64,000 nucleotides of DNA from an uncultured Lachnospiraceae bacterium (GCA_910588655.1 CAJUPJ010000012.1:1-64000), one strand, 5' to 3'. Shown: positions 23,766 through 33,788, counted from the stretch's first letter. Notes: a model not told the origin generated them from the letters alone. Translations and numbers: made by a program.

Positions 23766-25982
23766 ATGGATTGTAATTATGATTTTTGTATAGCTTCGGC
23801 TTTAGTTTTGCTTCTGCTGGTAATATATAACTGTTGTATAGTACGCAGATGGAAATTTATGAGAAAAGTATACCTGGTTTTGCTTATATTATCATTTGGA
23901 TGTTGTGTGGCAGATATATTTTTGGGAATAGTACTTATGAAAGAATTCAAGGATAATATATTCCTTAATTATGCAGGAGGGATAATATATTTTTCTTTAC
24001 AATGTGCAATTCCGTGCTGCTATTTCGTCTATATTACTGTTGTATCTAAGAAAATGGATTTTATCAGTAAAAAAACTGTTATATGGCTTGTACCTGGAAT
24101 AATTATGCAGGCTCTGGTATATACAACATTTTTAACAGGCTGGATATTTATATATAATAAAGATGGCTACAGCAGAGGCCCGTTTATGTGGGTTATAGTA
24201 ATTGTATCAGCGCTTTACCTTGGTTTAGGGCTGTGCTCTGTATTTAGTGAAGGTGGAAATATTGGAAAAAGGTATAAAGTAGTTTCAGTTGTATTTATTT
24301 TAATTCCTGCCTGTGCAGTTTTTATACAGGCAGTATATACAGACCTGGTTCTTTCCAGTTCTTCAATGGCACTGAGCTGCCTTCTGATGCAGTTTATATT
24401 ACAGACGCCACAGATGATTTGTGAAGTAAATGAAAAAGAAATAGAAGCAAGGCGTGCAGCAGAAGAGGCAAACCGTGCCAAAAGTACATTTCTTGCTAAT
24501 ATGTCCCATGAGATAAGAACTCCAATGAATGCAATATGTGGAATGGCTGATATGCTTGAGAGAAGCAGTATACCCCCGCATGAGATGGAATATGTGCAGA
24601 CTATACAGGTAGCTGCCAGGAATTTACTTGGAATTATTAACAATATACTTGATTTTTCAAAAGTTGATGCAGGGAAACTCAATTTGTGCAATGTCCATTA
24701 CCGTTTAGATGAAATGTTAAGAGGCGTTGAAAATATTATAGCATCAAGGGTATATGGCAAAAATATAAATTTTGAAATAGATATCAATCCTGGTATTCCT
24801 ATATATCTTAACGGCGATAAAACGAAAATACACCAGGTACTGATTAATATACTTGGTAATGCTGCAAAGTTTACAGAGCATGGAAAGGTTAAATTATATA
24901 CAGGATGGGAACAGCTTCCTGGCAACAAAGTTAAACTTATATTTGAAGTAACAGATACTGGAATTGGTATTAAAGAAGAAGATTTGCCTAAGCTTTTTAA
25001 CCAGTTCAGCCAGGTTGACACAATACGCAACTGCAATATAAAAGGAACAGGGCTTGGGCTTGCTCTTTCAAGAGGAATTGTGAGGCATATGGGTGGAGAT
25101 ATAACTGTTACTAGTGAATATGGAAAGGGAAGCACTTTTACAATAACTATAGTACAGGAAGTTATAAAACAGCCAGATAATGAACAGCAGACCCTTGATG
25201 ATTACATAGTTGTGGTTTATGAAGAAGATTATAATGACAGGCAGAATTTATCACATATATTTGATGAAATAGGGGTTAAAAATAAATTTATAAAAAGTTC
25301 AGATATGGTAAATTCTTCTATATTTGGTGAGTACAGCGGGGAAAAGAAAATTTTCTTATATAATTACGAACAGATGCAGGCATCAGATATAAAATTTCCT
25401 GCTGATGTAAATGTTGTAGCATTGCTGGAATATTTCACTGTTATTAAAAAAGGGGATATGGTTTATAATTACATAAAAAAACCGTTTGATATATTTAAGG
25501 TATATGATGCACTGTTTAGCAATAAGCCACTTTATTATAAAAAGTGGAGTAAAAACAATATTGCCGTGAGTAATGCACATATAGCTGTTGTTGATGATAA
25601 CAGGGTCAACCTTAAGGTAGCAGTTACACAGCTTAAAGAGTGGAATATATTTGCAGAAACATTTACAAGCGGGCAGGGTCTTTTAAAAGCATTAGAAAAG
25701 GGAAGGAAATATGACATAATTTTTATGGACCATATTATGCCTGGCATGGATGGGATTGAAACTACTATTAATATCAGGTCAATGGAGGGGGAGTATTTTA
25801 AAAAAGTACCAGTAATAGCACTTACTGCTAATGCTGTAGATGGAGTTATGGAAGAATACAGGAAAGCAGGGATGGACAGTTGTCTTTTTAAACCATTCAG
25901 TCTTGCGCAGATTGAAGAAAAATTAGCTGAATTTCTTCCAGAAGAGAAGGTAAAGTTTAAAAATAGCAGTAATGGGTTTTAA
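23766..25982 (+). CDS. Hybrid sensor histidine kinase with 7TM-like sensor and two receiver domains
   Basis: 738 residues from the ATG at 23766 (MDCNYDF), 8 bases after GGGGG. A longer frame from 23706 lacks such a site. Seven hydrophobic segments fill roughly residues 7-215. HisKA follows (SHEIRTPMNA, phosphoacceptor His), then HATPase (NILGNAAKFTE, DTGIGI, GTGLGLAL). Next is a degenerate receiver (DYIVVVYEEDYNDRQNL to KKPFDIFKVYD) without a convincing phosphoacceptor Asp. A canonical receiver ends the protein (VVDDNRVN, IIFMDHIMPGMDG, ALTANA, KPF). It would sense a membrane-associated or soluble signal and relay phosphate. It is the first gene of an apparent operon with fabF (14 bp gap) and a GGDEF/EAL protein. 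Confidence 0.92.
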   Translation: MDCNYDFCIASALVLLLLVIYNCCIVRRWKFMRKVYLVLLILSFGCCVADIFLGIVLMKEFKDNIFLNYAGGIIYFSLQCAIPCCYFVYITVVSKKMDFISKKTVIWLVPGIIMQALVYTTFLTGWIFIYNKDGYSRGPFMWVIVIVSALYLGLGLCSVFSEGGNIGKRYKVVSVVFILIPACAVFIQAVYTDLVLSSSSMALSCLLMQFILQTPQMICEVNEKEIEARRAAEEANRAKSTFLANMSHEIRTPMNAICGMADMLERSSIPPHEMEYVQTIQVAARNLLGIINNILDFSKVDAGKLNLCNVHYRLDEMLRGVENIIASRVYGKNINFEIDINPGIPIYLNGDKTKIHQVLINILGNAAKFTEHGKVKLYTGWEQLPGNKVKLIFEVTDTGIGIKEEDLPKLFNQFSQVDTIRNCNIKGTGLGLALSRGIVRHMGGDITVTSEYGKGSTFTITIVQEVIKQPDNEQQTLDDYIVVVYEEDYNDRQNLSHIFDEIGVKNKFIKSSDMVNSSIFGEYSGEKKIFLYNYEQMQASDIKFPADVNVVALLEYFTVIKKGDMVYNYIKKPFDIFKVYDALFSNKPLYYKKWSKNNIAVSNAHIAVVDDNRVNLKVAVTQLKEWNIFAETFTSGQGLLKALEKGRKYDIIFMDHIMPGMDGIETTINIRSMEGEYFKKVPVIALTANAVDGVMEEYRKAGMDSCLFKPFSLAQIEEKLAEFLPEEKVKFKNSSNGF

Positions 25983-25996
25983 TATGGAGGATTAAT

Positions 25997-27280
25997 ATGA
26001 AACGTGTAGTAGTAACTGGAATGGGGCTTGTTACACCTATAGGTAACAGTATAGAGGAATACTGGAAAAATATCCATGCAGGTAAGGTTGGCATAGGGCC
26101 AATAAGGAATTTTGATACAACGGATTATAAAGCAAAACTTTCAGCAGAGGTTACAGACTTTGAACCTAAAGATTATATGTCTGCCAAAGATGCAAAAAGG
26201 ATGGACAGGTTCAGCCAGTTTGCTGTGGCGGCAGCAACGCAGGCTGTAAACAATTCAGGTATTGATATGGAGAAAGAAGACCCATACAGGGCAGGGGTGT
26301 CTATTGGCTCAGGTACAGGAAGCCTTATGGGAATTGAAAGGGAATATGACAAGCTTCTTGCAAAAGGACCAGCACGTATACATCCGCTTTCTGCACCTAT
26401 GGTATTAGGCAATATGGCAGCCGCAAATGTTGCTATAGCTTTTGGATGCAAAGGCAAATGCCTTGATATAGTAACAGCCTGTGCGACAGGTACTAATTCA
26501 ATAGGTGAGGCTTTCAGGTCAATACAACATGGTGAAGCGGACTTTATACTTGCCGGGGGTGTTGACAGTTCAGTCAGCAGATTTGGTGTTGCAACATTCC
26601 AGGCGCTTACAGCACTTTCTGTTTCAGAAGACCCATTACAGGCTTCTATACCATTTGACAGGAAAAGGGATGGTTTTGTTACAGGAGAGGGTGCAGGGGT
26701 TCTTGTACTTGAAGAGATGGAACATGCCATTGCCAGAAATGCACATATATATGCAGAAATTGGCGGTTATGGTGCAACTTGTGATGCAAGCCATCTTACA
26801 GCACCGCTTGAAGATGGCTCAGGAGCTGCAATGGCAATGGAACTTGCCATAAAGGACGCAGGGCTTTCGCCTGCTGATGTTGATTATATTAATGCGCATG
26901 GTACAAGCACACCTATGAATGACAAACTGGAAACAAGGGCTATAAAACTTGCATTTGGAAGCCATGCATATAAAGTTAAGATAAACTCTACCAAATCAAT
27001 GATTGGGCATTTATTTGGGGCAGGCGGGGCTGTTGAACTTATAACATGTATTTTATCTATAAATGAAGGTTATATACACCACACAGCAGGATTAACTGAT
27101 GATGACCCTGAATGTGACCTTGATTATACAAAGGGGAAAGGCGTATATATGCCAGTGGATGTTGCTATTAGCAATTCTCTTGGTTTTGGAGGACATAACG
27201 CAACAATCCTTGTTAAAAAATATCAATTTTATCCAGAAGGGAGTGGTGGTTATGAAAAATATGGAAAAAGCTGTAACTGA
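25997..27280 (+). CDS. fabF: Beta-ketoacyl-ACP synthase II
   Basis: 427 residues. It condenses malonyl-ACP with acyl-ACP in fatty-acid elongation. The Cys-His-His triad is visible: Cys in VTACATGTNSIGEA near 164, His in NAHGTSTPMND near 302, His in KSMIGHLFGAGG near 338. The C-terminus runs about ten residues past the usual end and overlaps the next gene by 29 bp. It is isolated from other fab genes and sits between two signalling genes, so it may be a second copy with a specialised role in this operon. TATGGAGGATT precedes the ATG. Confidence 0.95.
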   Translation: MKRVVVTGMGLVTPIGNSIEEYWKNIHAGKVGIGPIRNFDTTDYKAKLSAEVTDFEPKDYMSAKDAKRMDRFSQFAVAAATQAVNNSGIDMEKEDPYRAGVSIGSGTGSLMGIEREYDKLLAKGPARIHPLSAPMVLGNMAAANVAIAFGCKGKCLDIVTACATGTNSIGEAFRSIQHGEADFILAGGVDSSVSRFGVATFQALTALSVSEDPLQASIPFDRKRDGFVTGEGAGVLVLEEMEHAIARNAHIYAEIGGYGATCDASHLTAPLEDGSGAAMAMELAIKDAGLSPADVDYINAHGTSTPMNDKLETRAIKLAFGSHAYKVKINSTKSMIGHLFGAGGAVELITCILSINEGYIHHTAGLTDDDPECDLDYTKGKGVYMPVDVAISNSLGFGGHNATILVKKYQFYPEGSGGYEKYGKSCN

Positions 27281-29786
27281 TAAGAAAAAAGAATTATTAG
27301 ATATTTCACAAGATGAATTTATGACATTAATTAATTCTTCTGAATGTGCTATGTTTATTGCAAAATCGGGTTCTGAAATGGAATTAGTCTATGCAAATGA
27401 TAAATTTTATTCTATATTGCAATATACTAAAGAAGAATATACTGAAAAGTATGGCAAAGCTGCAATGGCAACAGTGCTTAATGAAGAGAAGCAGAAACTC
27501 CGTAACCTTATAGCCCGCCAGGCAGCAGCCGGAGGCATATTAAAGCTTGAATACAGGGCTGTAAGGAAAGACCATTCCATTGCATGGATTTCTTTATCTG
27601 CAAAGGCTGTAGTTAAAAATAACCAGTTAATTTATTATGGTTCTTGCCTCGATGTAACTAAAAGTAAAAAAACTATTGACGATATATATAATGCAAAGCG
27701 TGAAGTTGACGTTATGGCAAACAGTATTCCAGGTGGTGTAATAAAAGTCAGGATGTCTGATTATAAATTAATATATGCAAATGATGGTTATTTTTTACTG
27801 ACTGGCTATTCACGTGCAGAATTTTCTATGGAGTTCGGAAGTTATTGTGATACAGTAATTTATAAAGAAGATATAGAAGATGTATTAAAATATATAAAGA
27901 TGGCATTGGAAAATAACGGGCTTCTTGGGTTTGAGTGCCGTATTAACGCAAAAAACAACTGCATAAAATGGATATATGTAAGTGGAAGAAGGATTGAGGA
28001 TGATAACGGGCATCCAGTTTATCTGTGCGTACTTACAGATATAACTGATAAGAAAAAGATTGAATCTGAAGCTGAGGATAACTTAAAACGGGCAGAAATT
28101 GTTTCAGGATTTTTAAATGCCATGATGTGGACTTATGATATAAAATCAAATACACTTAGCAGAAGCGGCAATTTTGATATTACATATTCACAGGAAAGAA
28201 AACTTGGCGGACATGAGGAATTAAAAGATTTAGCCAGTATTATACATCCAGATGATACAAAGAGAATAGAGGAATTTTTTAATAAGAGAAGAAATAATAA
28301 AGGGCAGTCACAGGGAGTTTTCCGTATAAGGAACAGTAAAGGTTTATTCCAGGATACAGAAATAAGTGCCATTTCTATTTGTGGAAGTGATGGCAACCCA
28401 AATAAAATTTATGGAATGACTAAGGTTGTAGATGATATAAGTACAGATGCCAGGATTATTAAAGAGAAACCAGAAAACAGGATTTTGTCACTTGCAAAAG
28501 CATCAAGGGCAAAAGCGGAAGACAATGTAACTGGCCTTATGCCATATTCGTCATTTTTAAGCAAAGCAGACAAAATTCTTAAAAAACGTGATGAAGATGA
28601 CCATTTTGCAGTATTATGTGCTGATATTAATGAATTTTTGAAATTCAGCCACCACTATGGATTTTCTATTAGTAACCAGATTTTAAAAATATTTTCAAGA
28701 GTGCTTCTTGATAATATTGCCAAGGATGGTTTATGTTCGCGTGTTGATGGTGATTATTTTGTAGTAATGTTCCAGTATGCGAACCATAAGGAACTTATGA
28801 AACTTATGTCATCAATGCTGCGTACAAAGGAAGAGTTTGACAAGAAAAATGGTGGTATACGTTTTGGTACTACTACTGGTATATACCTTGTACAGCCTGG
28901 CGATGAAGACCTGGAGGATATGCTTGAAAAAGCTGATATTGCAAGAAGAAGCATTAAAGGTCTTATGGGCAACCACTATGCTATATTTACAGAAGATTTG
29001 AAAAAGGACAAATCCAAGGAAGAAGAAATAATAGACAAAATTTATATTGCAATGAGGACAAGAAGCATAGATGTGTGTTTTATGCCTAGAATATATAAGA
29101 ATAAAGAAAATGTTATAGGCTGCAAGGCAATACCAAGGGTTGTTATGGATGACGGGCAGTATATTGAATCAGTCAGGCTTTTGAAATATGTAGAACGTGG
29201 CGGAAAGCTTAATGAGTTTGCTTTTGTAACATTATCTTTAGTATGTGGTAATATGGGGGCATGGAAGAAGCAGGGCAATAAAACAGTACCTCTTTCAATA
29301 GAAATTACTGCAAGTGAACTTTCAATACAGAATGCAGTTGATATTATTGATGATATAGTGGTAAAGAGAAATGGCATTGACCCGGAAGAAATTATTTTTG
29401 AAATTAATGAAAGGTATTTTGCAGAAGGAACTACTGTTTTTGACATGAATGTCCGTACTCTTTGCAAAAGGGGATACCAGGTGGTTATAAGCCGTTTTGG
29501 TTCAGATTATACAGCAGTAAATGCTATAAGGAGGCTTCCTGTTACGGGAATTAAATTCCATGGTGGTTTCTTTAATGAGAACATGAATAACAAGAATGAG
29601 AAAATAATTTTCCGTAAAATAACAGAAATGGTTAAAGAATTAGGACTTTCTGTTTCATGTGGAGGAATACAGTCTAAAATACAGGAGGATTTTGCAAAGG
29701 AAATAGGGTGTGAGGTTTTGGAGGGAGAAATGTATTATGGAAAAGTCAGGCACAACGTATTTGAAAAATGCTTTTTATCAGATTAA
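27252..29786 (+). CDS. PAS-PAS-PAS-GGDEF-EAL protein with degenerate catalytic motifs
   Basis: 844 residues from the ATG at 27252 (MKNMEKAVT), which overlaps the end of fabF. The frame is open further upstream but only in the shadow of fabF. Residues about 20-330 hold PAS-type repeats. The GGDEF half (LCADINEFLKFSHHYG to SRVDGDYFVVMF) has RVDGD in place of GGDEF, so cyclase activity is unlikely. In the EAL half the EAL triplet is replaced by CKA, the DDFG pair is SRFG, LKID is IKFH, and QPI is MPR. Only some metal ligands remain (for example EINE). It is therefore more likely a c-di-GMP receptor or protein-interaction module than an enzyme. Transcribed with the hybrid kinase and fabF. Confidence 0.88.
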   Translation: MKNMEKAVTDKKKELLDISQDEFMTLINSSECAMFIAKSGSEMELVYANDKFYSILQYTKEEYTEKYGKAAMATVLNEEKQKLRNLIARQAAAGGILKLEYRAVRKDHSIAWISLSAKAVVKNNQLIYYGSCLDVTKSKKTIDDIYNAKREVDVMANSIPGGVIKVRMSDYKLIYANDGYFLLTGYSRAEFSMEFGSYCDTVIYKEDIEDVLKYIKMALENNGLLGFECRINAKNNCIKWIYVSGRRIEDDNGHPVYLCVLTDITDKKKIESEAEDNLKRAEIVSGFLNAMMWTYDIKSNTLSRSGNFDITYSQERKLGGHEELKDLASIIHPDDTKRIEEFFNKRRNNKGQSQGVFRIRNSKGLFQDTEISAISICGSDGNPNKIYGMTKVVDDISTDARIIKEKPENRILSLAKASRAKAEDNVTGLMPYSSFLSKADKILKKRDEDDHFAVLCADINEFLKFSHHYGFSISNQILKIFSRVLLDNIAKDGLCSRVDGDYFVVMFQYANHKELMKLMSSMLRTKEEFDKKNGGIRFGTTTGIYLVQPGDEDLEDMLEKADIARRSIKGLMGNHYAIFTEDLKKDKSKEEEIIDKIYIAMRTRSIDVCFMPRIYKNKENVIGCKAIPRVVMDDGQYIESVRLLKYVERGGKLNEFAFVTLSLVCGNMGAWKKQGNKTVPLSIEITASELSIQNAVDIIDDIVVKRNGIDPEEIIFEINERYFAEGTTVFDMNVRTLCKRGYQVVISRFGSDYTAVNAIRRLPVTGIKFHGGFFNENMNNKNEKIIFRKITEMVKELGLSVSCGGIQSKIQEDFAKEIGCEVLEGEMYYGKVRHNVFEKCFLSD

Positions 29787-29806
29787 CTTAAAGGAGGATA
29801 TTAGTA

Positions 29807-30406
29807 ATGCCAAAGTATTTTAAGAAAATTTTTTCAGTTGTGCTGGCAGCAGTTTTATTTATAACTGCTACAGCCCCATCTGGTGCTATTGCAGCATCAA
29901 AACCAGGCAGGCCATCTTTTAAAGTGGTTAAAAGAGCAAAAAAATCTGTAACACTTAAAATAAATAAGACAAAAAATGCGACTGGTTACCAGATATTTAT
30001 TGCAAATTCAAAACATGGCAAATATAAACAGACAGCAGCATCAAGAATACGTAAAGTACAGATTACTAAATTAAAAAAAGATAAAGTTTATTATGTAAAA
30101 GCCAGGGCATTTAAAACTGTAGGGTATCATATAACATATGGAAAGTTTTCTAAAATTGTCAAAATAGACAAGTTTGGCAAAAAGCCAAAACCAGAAGCAC
30201 AAGAACCAGATATAACAGAAACACCAGCTCCAGATGTTACGGAAACACCGGTTCCTGGAACAACAGATGAGCCAGTGCCAGGTGTTACAGAAACACCAGC
30301 TCCAGGAGAAACAGGAGAGCCAGTGCCAGGTGTAACAGAAGCACCGGCATGTACAACAAATACACCAGTCACGGATGTAGCAGTTGTTAGCATAAGTTGT
30401 GGTTAA
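29807..30406 (+). CDS. Secreted Fn3-like protein with Pro/Thr-rich repeat tail
   Basis: 199 residues. Signal peptide at 1-30 (KKIFSVVLAAVLFITATAPSGAIAAS). Residues 33-125 look like one fibronectin type III domain (KPGRPSFKVVK, ATGYQIFIANSKHGKYKQ, KVYYVKARAFK). Residues 130-185 are repeats of about 8-9 residues with the pattern TETPAPDV / TDEPVPGV, a linker expected to be extended and possibly glycosylated. The end (ACTTNTPVTDVAVVSISCG) has two Cys residues and no anchor motif. AAGGAGG precedes the ATG. It lies 20 bp after the GGDEF/EAL gene and may be the last gene of that operon. Confidence 0.75.
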   Translation: MPKYFKKIFSVVLAAVLFITATAPSGAIAASKPGRPSFKVVKRAKKSVTLKINKTKNATGYQIFIANSKHGKYKQTAASRIRKVQITKLKKDKVYYVKARAFKTVGYHITYGKFSKIVKIDKFGKKPKPEAQEPDITETPAPDVTETPVPGTTDEPVPGVTETPAPGETGEPVPGVTEAPACTTNTPVTDVAVVSISCG

Positions 30407-30448
30407 ATTACTTTTTGCCCACAACATCATAATATATAATAAGGACAC

Positions 30449-30477
30449 TTGCATTATAATATTAATATGTGTAAAAT
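30449..30477 (+). promoter_or_regulatory. Putative sigma-A promoter of serS
   Basis: TTGCAT and TAAAAT are separated by 17 bp and lie about 50 bp ahead of the serS start. The gap before serS is only 119 bp and shows no T-box leader. Confidence 0.5.
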
Positions 30478-30525
30478 ATACCAGTCAGGAGCCCAGAATT
30501 ATAAAATGCAAAAAGGAGAGACCAG

Positions 30526-31809
30526 ATGTTAGATATTAAATTTCTAAGAGAAAATCCAGAAATAGTTAAACAAAATATAAAAAATAAGTTCCAGGATGAG
30601 AAACTTCCATTAGTGGATAAGGTTATTGAGCTTGATGCCAGTGCCCGTAAGGCACAGCAGGAAGCAGATAACCTGAGGGCTTCAAGAAAGAAGATTTCTA
30701 AAGAAATAGGTGCTTTAATGGCACAGGGCAAAAAGGAAGAAGCAGAAGCTAAAAAGGAAGAAGTAAATAAAAATGCTGCCCGCCTTGAGGAGCTTTCGAC
30801 ACAGGAAAAGGAATTCCAGGAAAAAGTAAAGGAAATAATGATGGTTATTCCTAATATTATTGACCCTAGTGTTCCTATAGGAAAAGATGACAGTGAAAAT
30901 GTTGAGATTGAAAAATTTGGTGAGCCAGCAGTCCCGGATTTTGAAATTCCATACCACACTGAAATCATGGAAAAGTTTAATGGCATAGATATAGATGCAG
31001 CAGGTAAAGTTGCAGGTAATGGTTTCTATTATCTTATGGGTGATATTGCAAGGCTTCATTCAGCTATAATATCTTATGCCAGGGATTTTATGATTGATAA
31101 AGGGTTTACTTACTGTATTCCGCCATTTATGATAAGAAGCAATGTTGTAACAGGTGTTATGAGTTTTGCTGAAATGGATTCAATGATGTATAAGATTGAG
31201 GGTGAAGACCTGTATCTTATTGGTACAAGTGAACATTCAATGATAGGGAAGTTTATTGATACTATAATAGAAGAAAAGGAACTTCCAAAAACATTAACAA
31301 GTTACTCACCATGTTTCCGTAAAGAAAAAGGTGCACATGGCATTGAGGAAAGAGGTGTTTACCGCATCCACCAGTTTGAGAAACAGGAAATGATTGTAGT
31401 ATGTAAACCAGAAGAAAGCCCTTTCTGGTTTGAAAATCTTTGGAAAAATACAGTTGCTTTATTCCGCTCCCTTGATATTCCTGTACGTACACTGGAATGT
31501 TGTTCAGGTGACCTTGCAGACCTTAAAGTTAAGTCGATAGATGTTGAGGCATGGTCTCCAAGGCAGAAGAAATATTTTGAAGTAGGGAGCTGTTCAAACC
31601 TGGGTGATGCACAGGCAAGACGTCTTCAGATACGTGTAAGAAAAGAAGACGGCAGCAAGTATTTTGCACACACATTAAATAATACAGTAGTTGCGCCACC
31701 ACGTATGCTTATTGCCTTCTTAGAGAATAACCTTATGGAAGATGGAAATGTACGTATACCAGAAGTATTAAGACCTTATATGGGAGGAAAAGAATTTTTA
31801 GGCGAATAG
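30526..31809 (+). CDS. serS: Seryl-tRNA synthetase
   Basis: 427 residues, the standard length. It charges tRNA-Ser in the cytoplasm. The N-terminal coiled-coil arm occupies about residues 25-105 (KAQQEADNLRASRKKISKEI and following). The class II motifs are visible: GTSEHSMIG, then FRKEKGAHGIEERGVYRIHQFEKQE (motif 2 region), then the ATP-binding NNTVVAPPRMLIAFLEN with Arg (motif 3, a variant of the common TVASGRAL-type text). AAGGAGAG precedes the ATG. It is monocistronic or loosely coupled to the zinc-ribbon gene 84 bp downstream. Confidence 0.96.
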   Translation: MLDIKFLRENPEIVKQNIKNKFQDEKLPLVDKVIELDASARKAQQEADNLRASRKKISKEIGALMAQGKKEEAEAKKEEVNKNAARLEELSTQEKEFQEKVKEIMMVIPNIIDPSVPIGKDDSENVEIEKFGEPAVPDFEIPYHTEIMEKFNGIDIDAAGKVAGNGFYYLMGDIARLHSAIISYARDFMIDKGFTYCIPPFMIRSNVVTGVMSFAEMDSMMYKIEGEDLYLIGTSEHSMIGKFIDTIIEEKELPKTLTSYSPCFRKEKGAHGIEERGVYRIHQFEKQEMIVVCKPEESPFWFENLWKNTVALFRSLDIPVRTLECCSGDLADLKVKSIDVEAWSPRQKKYFEVGSCSNLGDAQARRLQIRVRKEDGSKYFAHTLNNTVVAPPRMLIAFLENNLMEDGNVRIPEVLRPYMGGKEFLGE

Positions 31810-31893
31810 GGATATTTTTAAGGTCTGCCAGCTTTATTCAGGAATAAATCTTGGAAATCCTTTAAAAAATATTTGAAATGGAGGGGATAACTG

Positions 31894-32322
31894 ATGAAAT
31901 TGAAGCTAGATAATGAAGATTTGCAAACAGACAAAAAGGAGTGCAAGCAGTGTGGCCGTTACCTTAATAAAGACTATCATGAAGAATTATGTCCAAAATG
32001 CATAGAAATGAATCTCTTCTCAGCAGTCAGGGATTACATCCGTTCAAAGGATGTCAGGGAGATGGATGTTGCAAAACATTTTAATATTCCTGTTACTAAG
32101 GTAAGGTCATGGATAAGAGAAGGTAAAATTGTGTATAAGACATCAGACGGCAGGACAATATCAGGTGTTTACTGCCAGATGTGTGGCAAGAAAATAGATT
32201 TTGGTACTGTATGTGCTGAATGCCGTAAACTGCAGCAGCTGCAGGTTGTATCAAAACATTATGGTGAAATGAAGGCAGATGAAATGCACTTTCTTGGCAG
32301 AGGTGATGATAAAGATAAATAG
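31894..32322 (+). CDS. Zinc-ribbon / HTH protein, YvyF-like
   Basis: 142 residues. An N-terminal zinc knuckle (CKQCGRYLNKDYHEELCPKC) is followed by a MerR-like helix-turn-helix (VAKHFNIPVTKVRSWIREGKI) and a second zinc knuckle (YCQMCGKKIDFGTVCAEC). This resembles the YvyF-type proteins found near flagellar genes in Bacillus and clostridia, but no flagellar gene is near here, so the role is open. GGAGGGG precedes the ATG. A terminator shared with the convergent gene follows. Confidence 0.7.
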   Translation: MKLKLDNEDLQTDKKECKQCGRYLNKDYHEELCPKCIEMNLFSAVRDYIRSKDVREMDVAKHFNIPVTKVRSWIREGKIVYKTSDGRTISGVYCQMCGKKIDFGTVCAECRKLQQLQVVSKHYGEMKADEMHFLGRGDDKDK

Positions 32323-32346
32323 CTTCCTGTTTTGCGGGAAATTGCT

Positions 32347-32392
32347 AAAAAACTGTTGCTGGTAATATAACTACTGGCAACAGTTTTTTATT
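32347..32392. terminator. Bidirectional terminator between convergent genes
   Basis: AAAAAACTGTTGCTGGTA pairs with TACTGGCAACAGTTTTTT, leaving only small internal mismatches. A T-run follows on both strands. Confidence 0.9.
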
Positions 32393-32416
32393 TAATTTTG
32401 ACCATTTCATCATTAG

Positions 32417-33613
32417 TTATGAATAATAATATATAAGAAGCTGTACTACCCGGCTATAGCTTTGTATTCCATCTTTAATACCATTTAGTTTAAGGTTTCC
32501 ATCCAGGAATGTATTAGAAATTGTTTCTACAGTTTCTGTACGGAATGGGGAGGTTTTATTAACTTTTTCCCAGGCAGCAGGTGTTAAGAATATATTATCA
32601 GATGCAACTTCTTCTGTAACAAGGGTGCGGGAGTTCCATTCTTCTTCACTGGCATTTCTCTTAAAATCATTGGACACATAATTTAAAACATTTAAGTAAC
32701 CACTATACTGGAAGAATAAATTATCAGACTGTATACATGCCATAAATGCTATAAAATTAGCTTCATCTTCATATATATAACCTTTAAGGTGTGCCAGCTC
32801 ATGGCATATTGTATATGGCATATTCGTTATGTACATATCAGTATTATAATTAGCTTCCAGCGTAAATGGAAAAAATATTCCAGATAAATACTGCTGGCTC
32901 ATAATATTTGAGAAGTATATCTTTTTAGGCTGTGGGTAATAACCAGCAAGGCTTGGATATTTTTTGCCAAGTTGTTTCATACTTTCTATACATTCAGAAT
33001 ATAAGTCCCCATCAAATATAATTTCACCATTATTATCACGTTCAAATTGTGTTGAAAGATTATTAAGTTTGGCAACTATATGTTCACGTAAATTATAAAG
33101 TTCCTCAAAGCCATATTCCTGTTCATTTGCTGTGTTAATATATTTTGATGCAAAAGTAGAAGCATGGTAAAGTATAAAACAGTTAGAGGTTTGTATTAAA
33201 AATACAAATACAAAAATCCAGCTTATAATATTCCAGTATCTGCGCCTTAGCAATTTTAATCCCTGGTGTTTAATAAATCCAAGCAGGAATATTAAAATAC
33301 CTGCTACAAGAAGTATAATTCCAAGAATAATAAGTTTCTCGCCAACAGAAAAAGCAAAAATGCTTGTAAAGCGGCTGTATGTATTAACCCATAATGGAAG
33401 GATATTTGCAATATACCAGTCAGAAAATGTATTGCTGTTCCATGACAATATATTAAGGAATACTGCAAATAAAACTATAAATAATTTTATAATTAAAGAT
33501 ATTCTTTTTTTATTTTTTATACCAGTATTGTTATCATTAAGAAAAATTCCCTTAGTATCTTTGCACGCTGTATCTTTAATGCCTGGACTATGTGGCTTTA
33601 TATGTATTTTCAT
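32417..33613 (-). CDS. DUF3810 family membrane metallopeptidase-like protein
   Basis: 398 residues. Three hydrophobic segments lie in the first half (about 42-60, 84-113 and 125-145). A zinc-protease motif follows in the C-terminal half: ICHELAHLKGYIYEDEANFIAF, giving HELAH with a downstream Glu as third ligand. This is the DUF3810 layout. The substrate is unknown. The active site would face outside or the membrane surface. It is a single gene on the minus strand, convergent with the zinc-ribbon gene. Confidence 0.85.
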   Translation of the reverse strand: MKIHIKPHSPGIKDTACKDTKGIFLNDNNTGIKNKKRISLIIKLFIVLFAVFLNILSWNSNTFSDWYIANILPLWVNTYSRFTSIFAFSVGEKLIILGIILLVAGILIFLLGFIKHQGLKLLRRRYWNIISWIFVFVFLIQTSNCFILYHASTFASKYINTANEQEYGFEELYNLREHIVAKLNNLSTQFERDNNGEIIFDGDLYSECIESMKQLGKKYPSLAGYYPQPKKIYFSNIMSQQYLSGIFFPFTLEANYNTDMYITNMPYTICHELAHLKGYIYEDEANFIAFMACIQSDNLFFQYSGYLNVLNYVSNDFKRNASEEEWNSRTLVTEEVASDNIFLTPAAWEKVNKTSPFRTETVETISNTFLDGNLKLNGIKDGIQSYSRVVQLLIYYYS

Positions 33614-33718
33614 GGCATAATCCTTATTTCCTGTAAATTTGGTGTTTAATTGCCTGTACCAAGGCTTTTATATATTTATGATTTTATAATTAATATGTGA
33701 TAAATAAGTGTTAAAAGC

Positions 33719-33752
33719 CAAAAAACACACAGGCTTTTATTGCCTGTGTGCC
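33719..33752 (-). terminator. Terminator of the cotJ operon
   Basis: On the minus strand CACACAGGC pairs with GCCTGTGTG around a 7-base loop, followed by TTTTTT. It lies 37 bp past the cotJC stop. Confidence 0.9.
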
Positions 33753-33788
33753 ATTATAATCCAGGAATATTAATTAAAAATTATTATA

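Noticed and set aside
27099..27251. Longer N-terminus for the GGDEF/EAL protein
   Set aside because: These codons lie in the shadow of fabF and have no ribosome-binding site. The ATG at 27252 has one and gives a normal domain start.
30407..30525. T-box riboswitch ahead of serS
   Set aside because: The gap is only 119 bp and lacks the AGGGTGGNACCGCG box and antiterminator. An ordinary promoter is visible.
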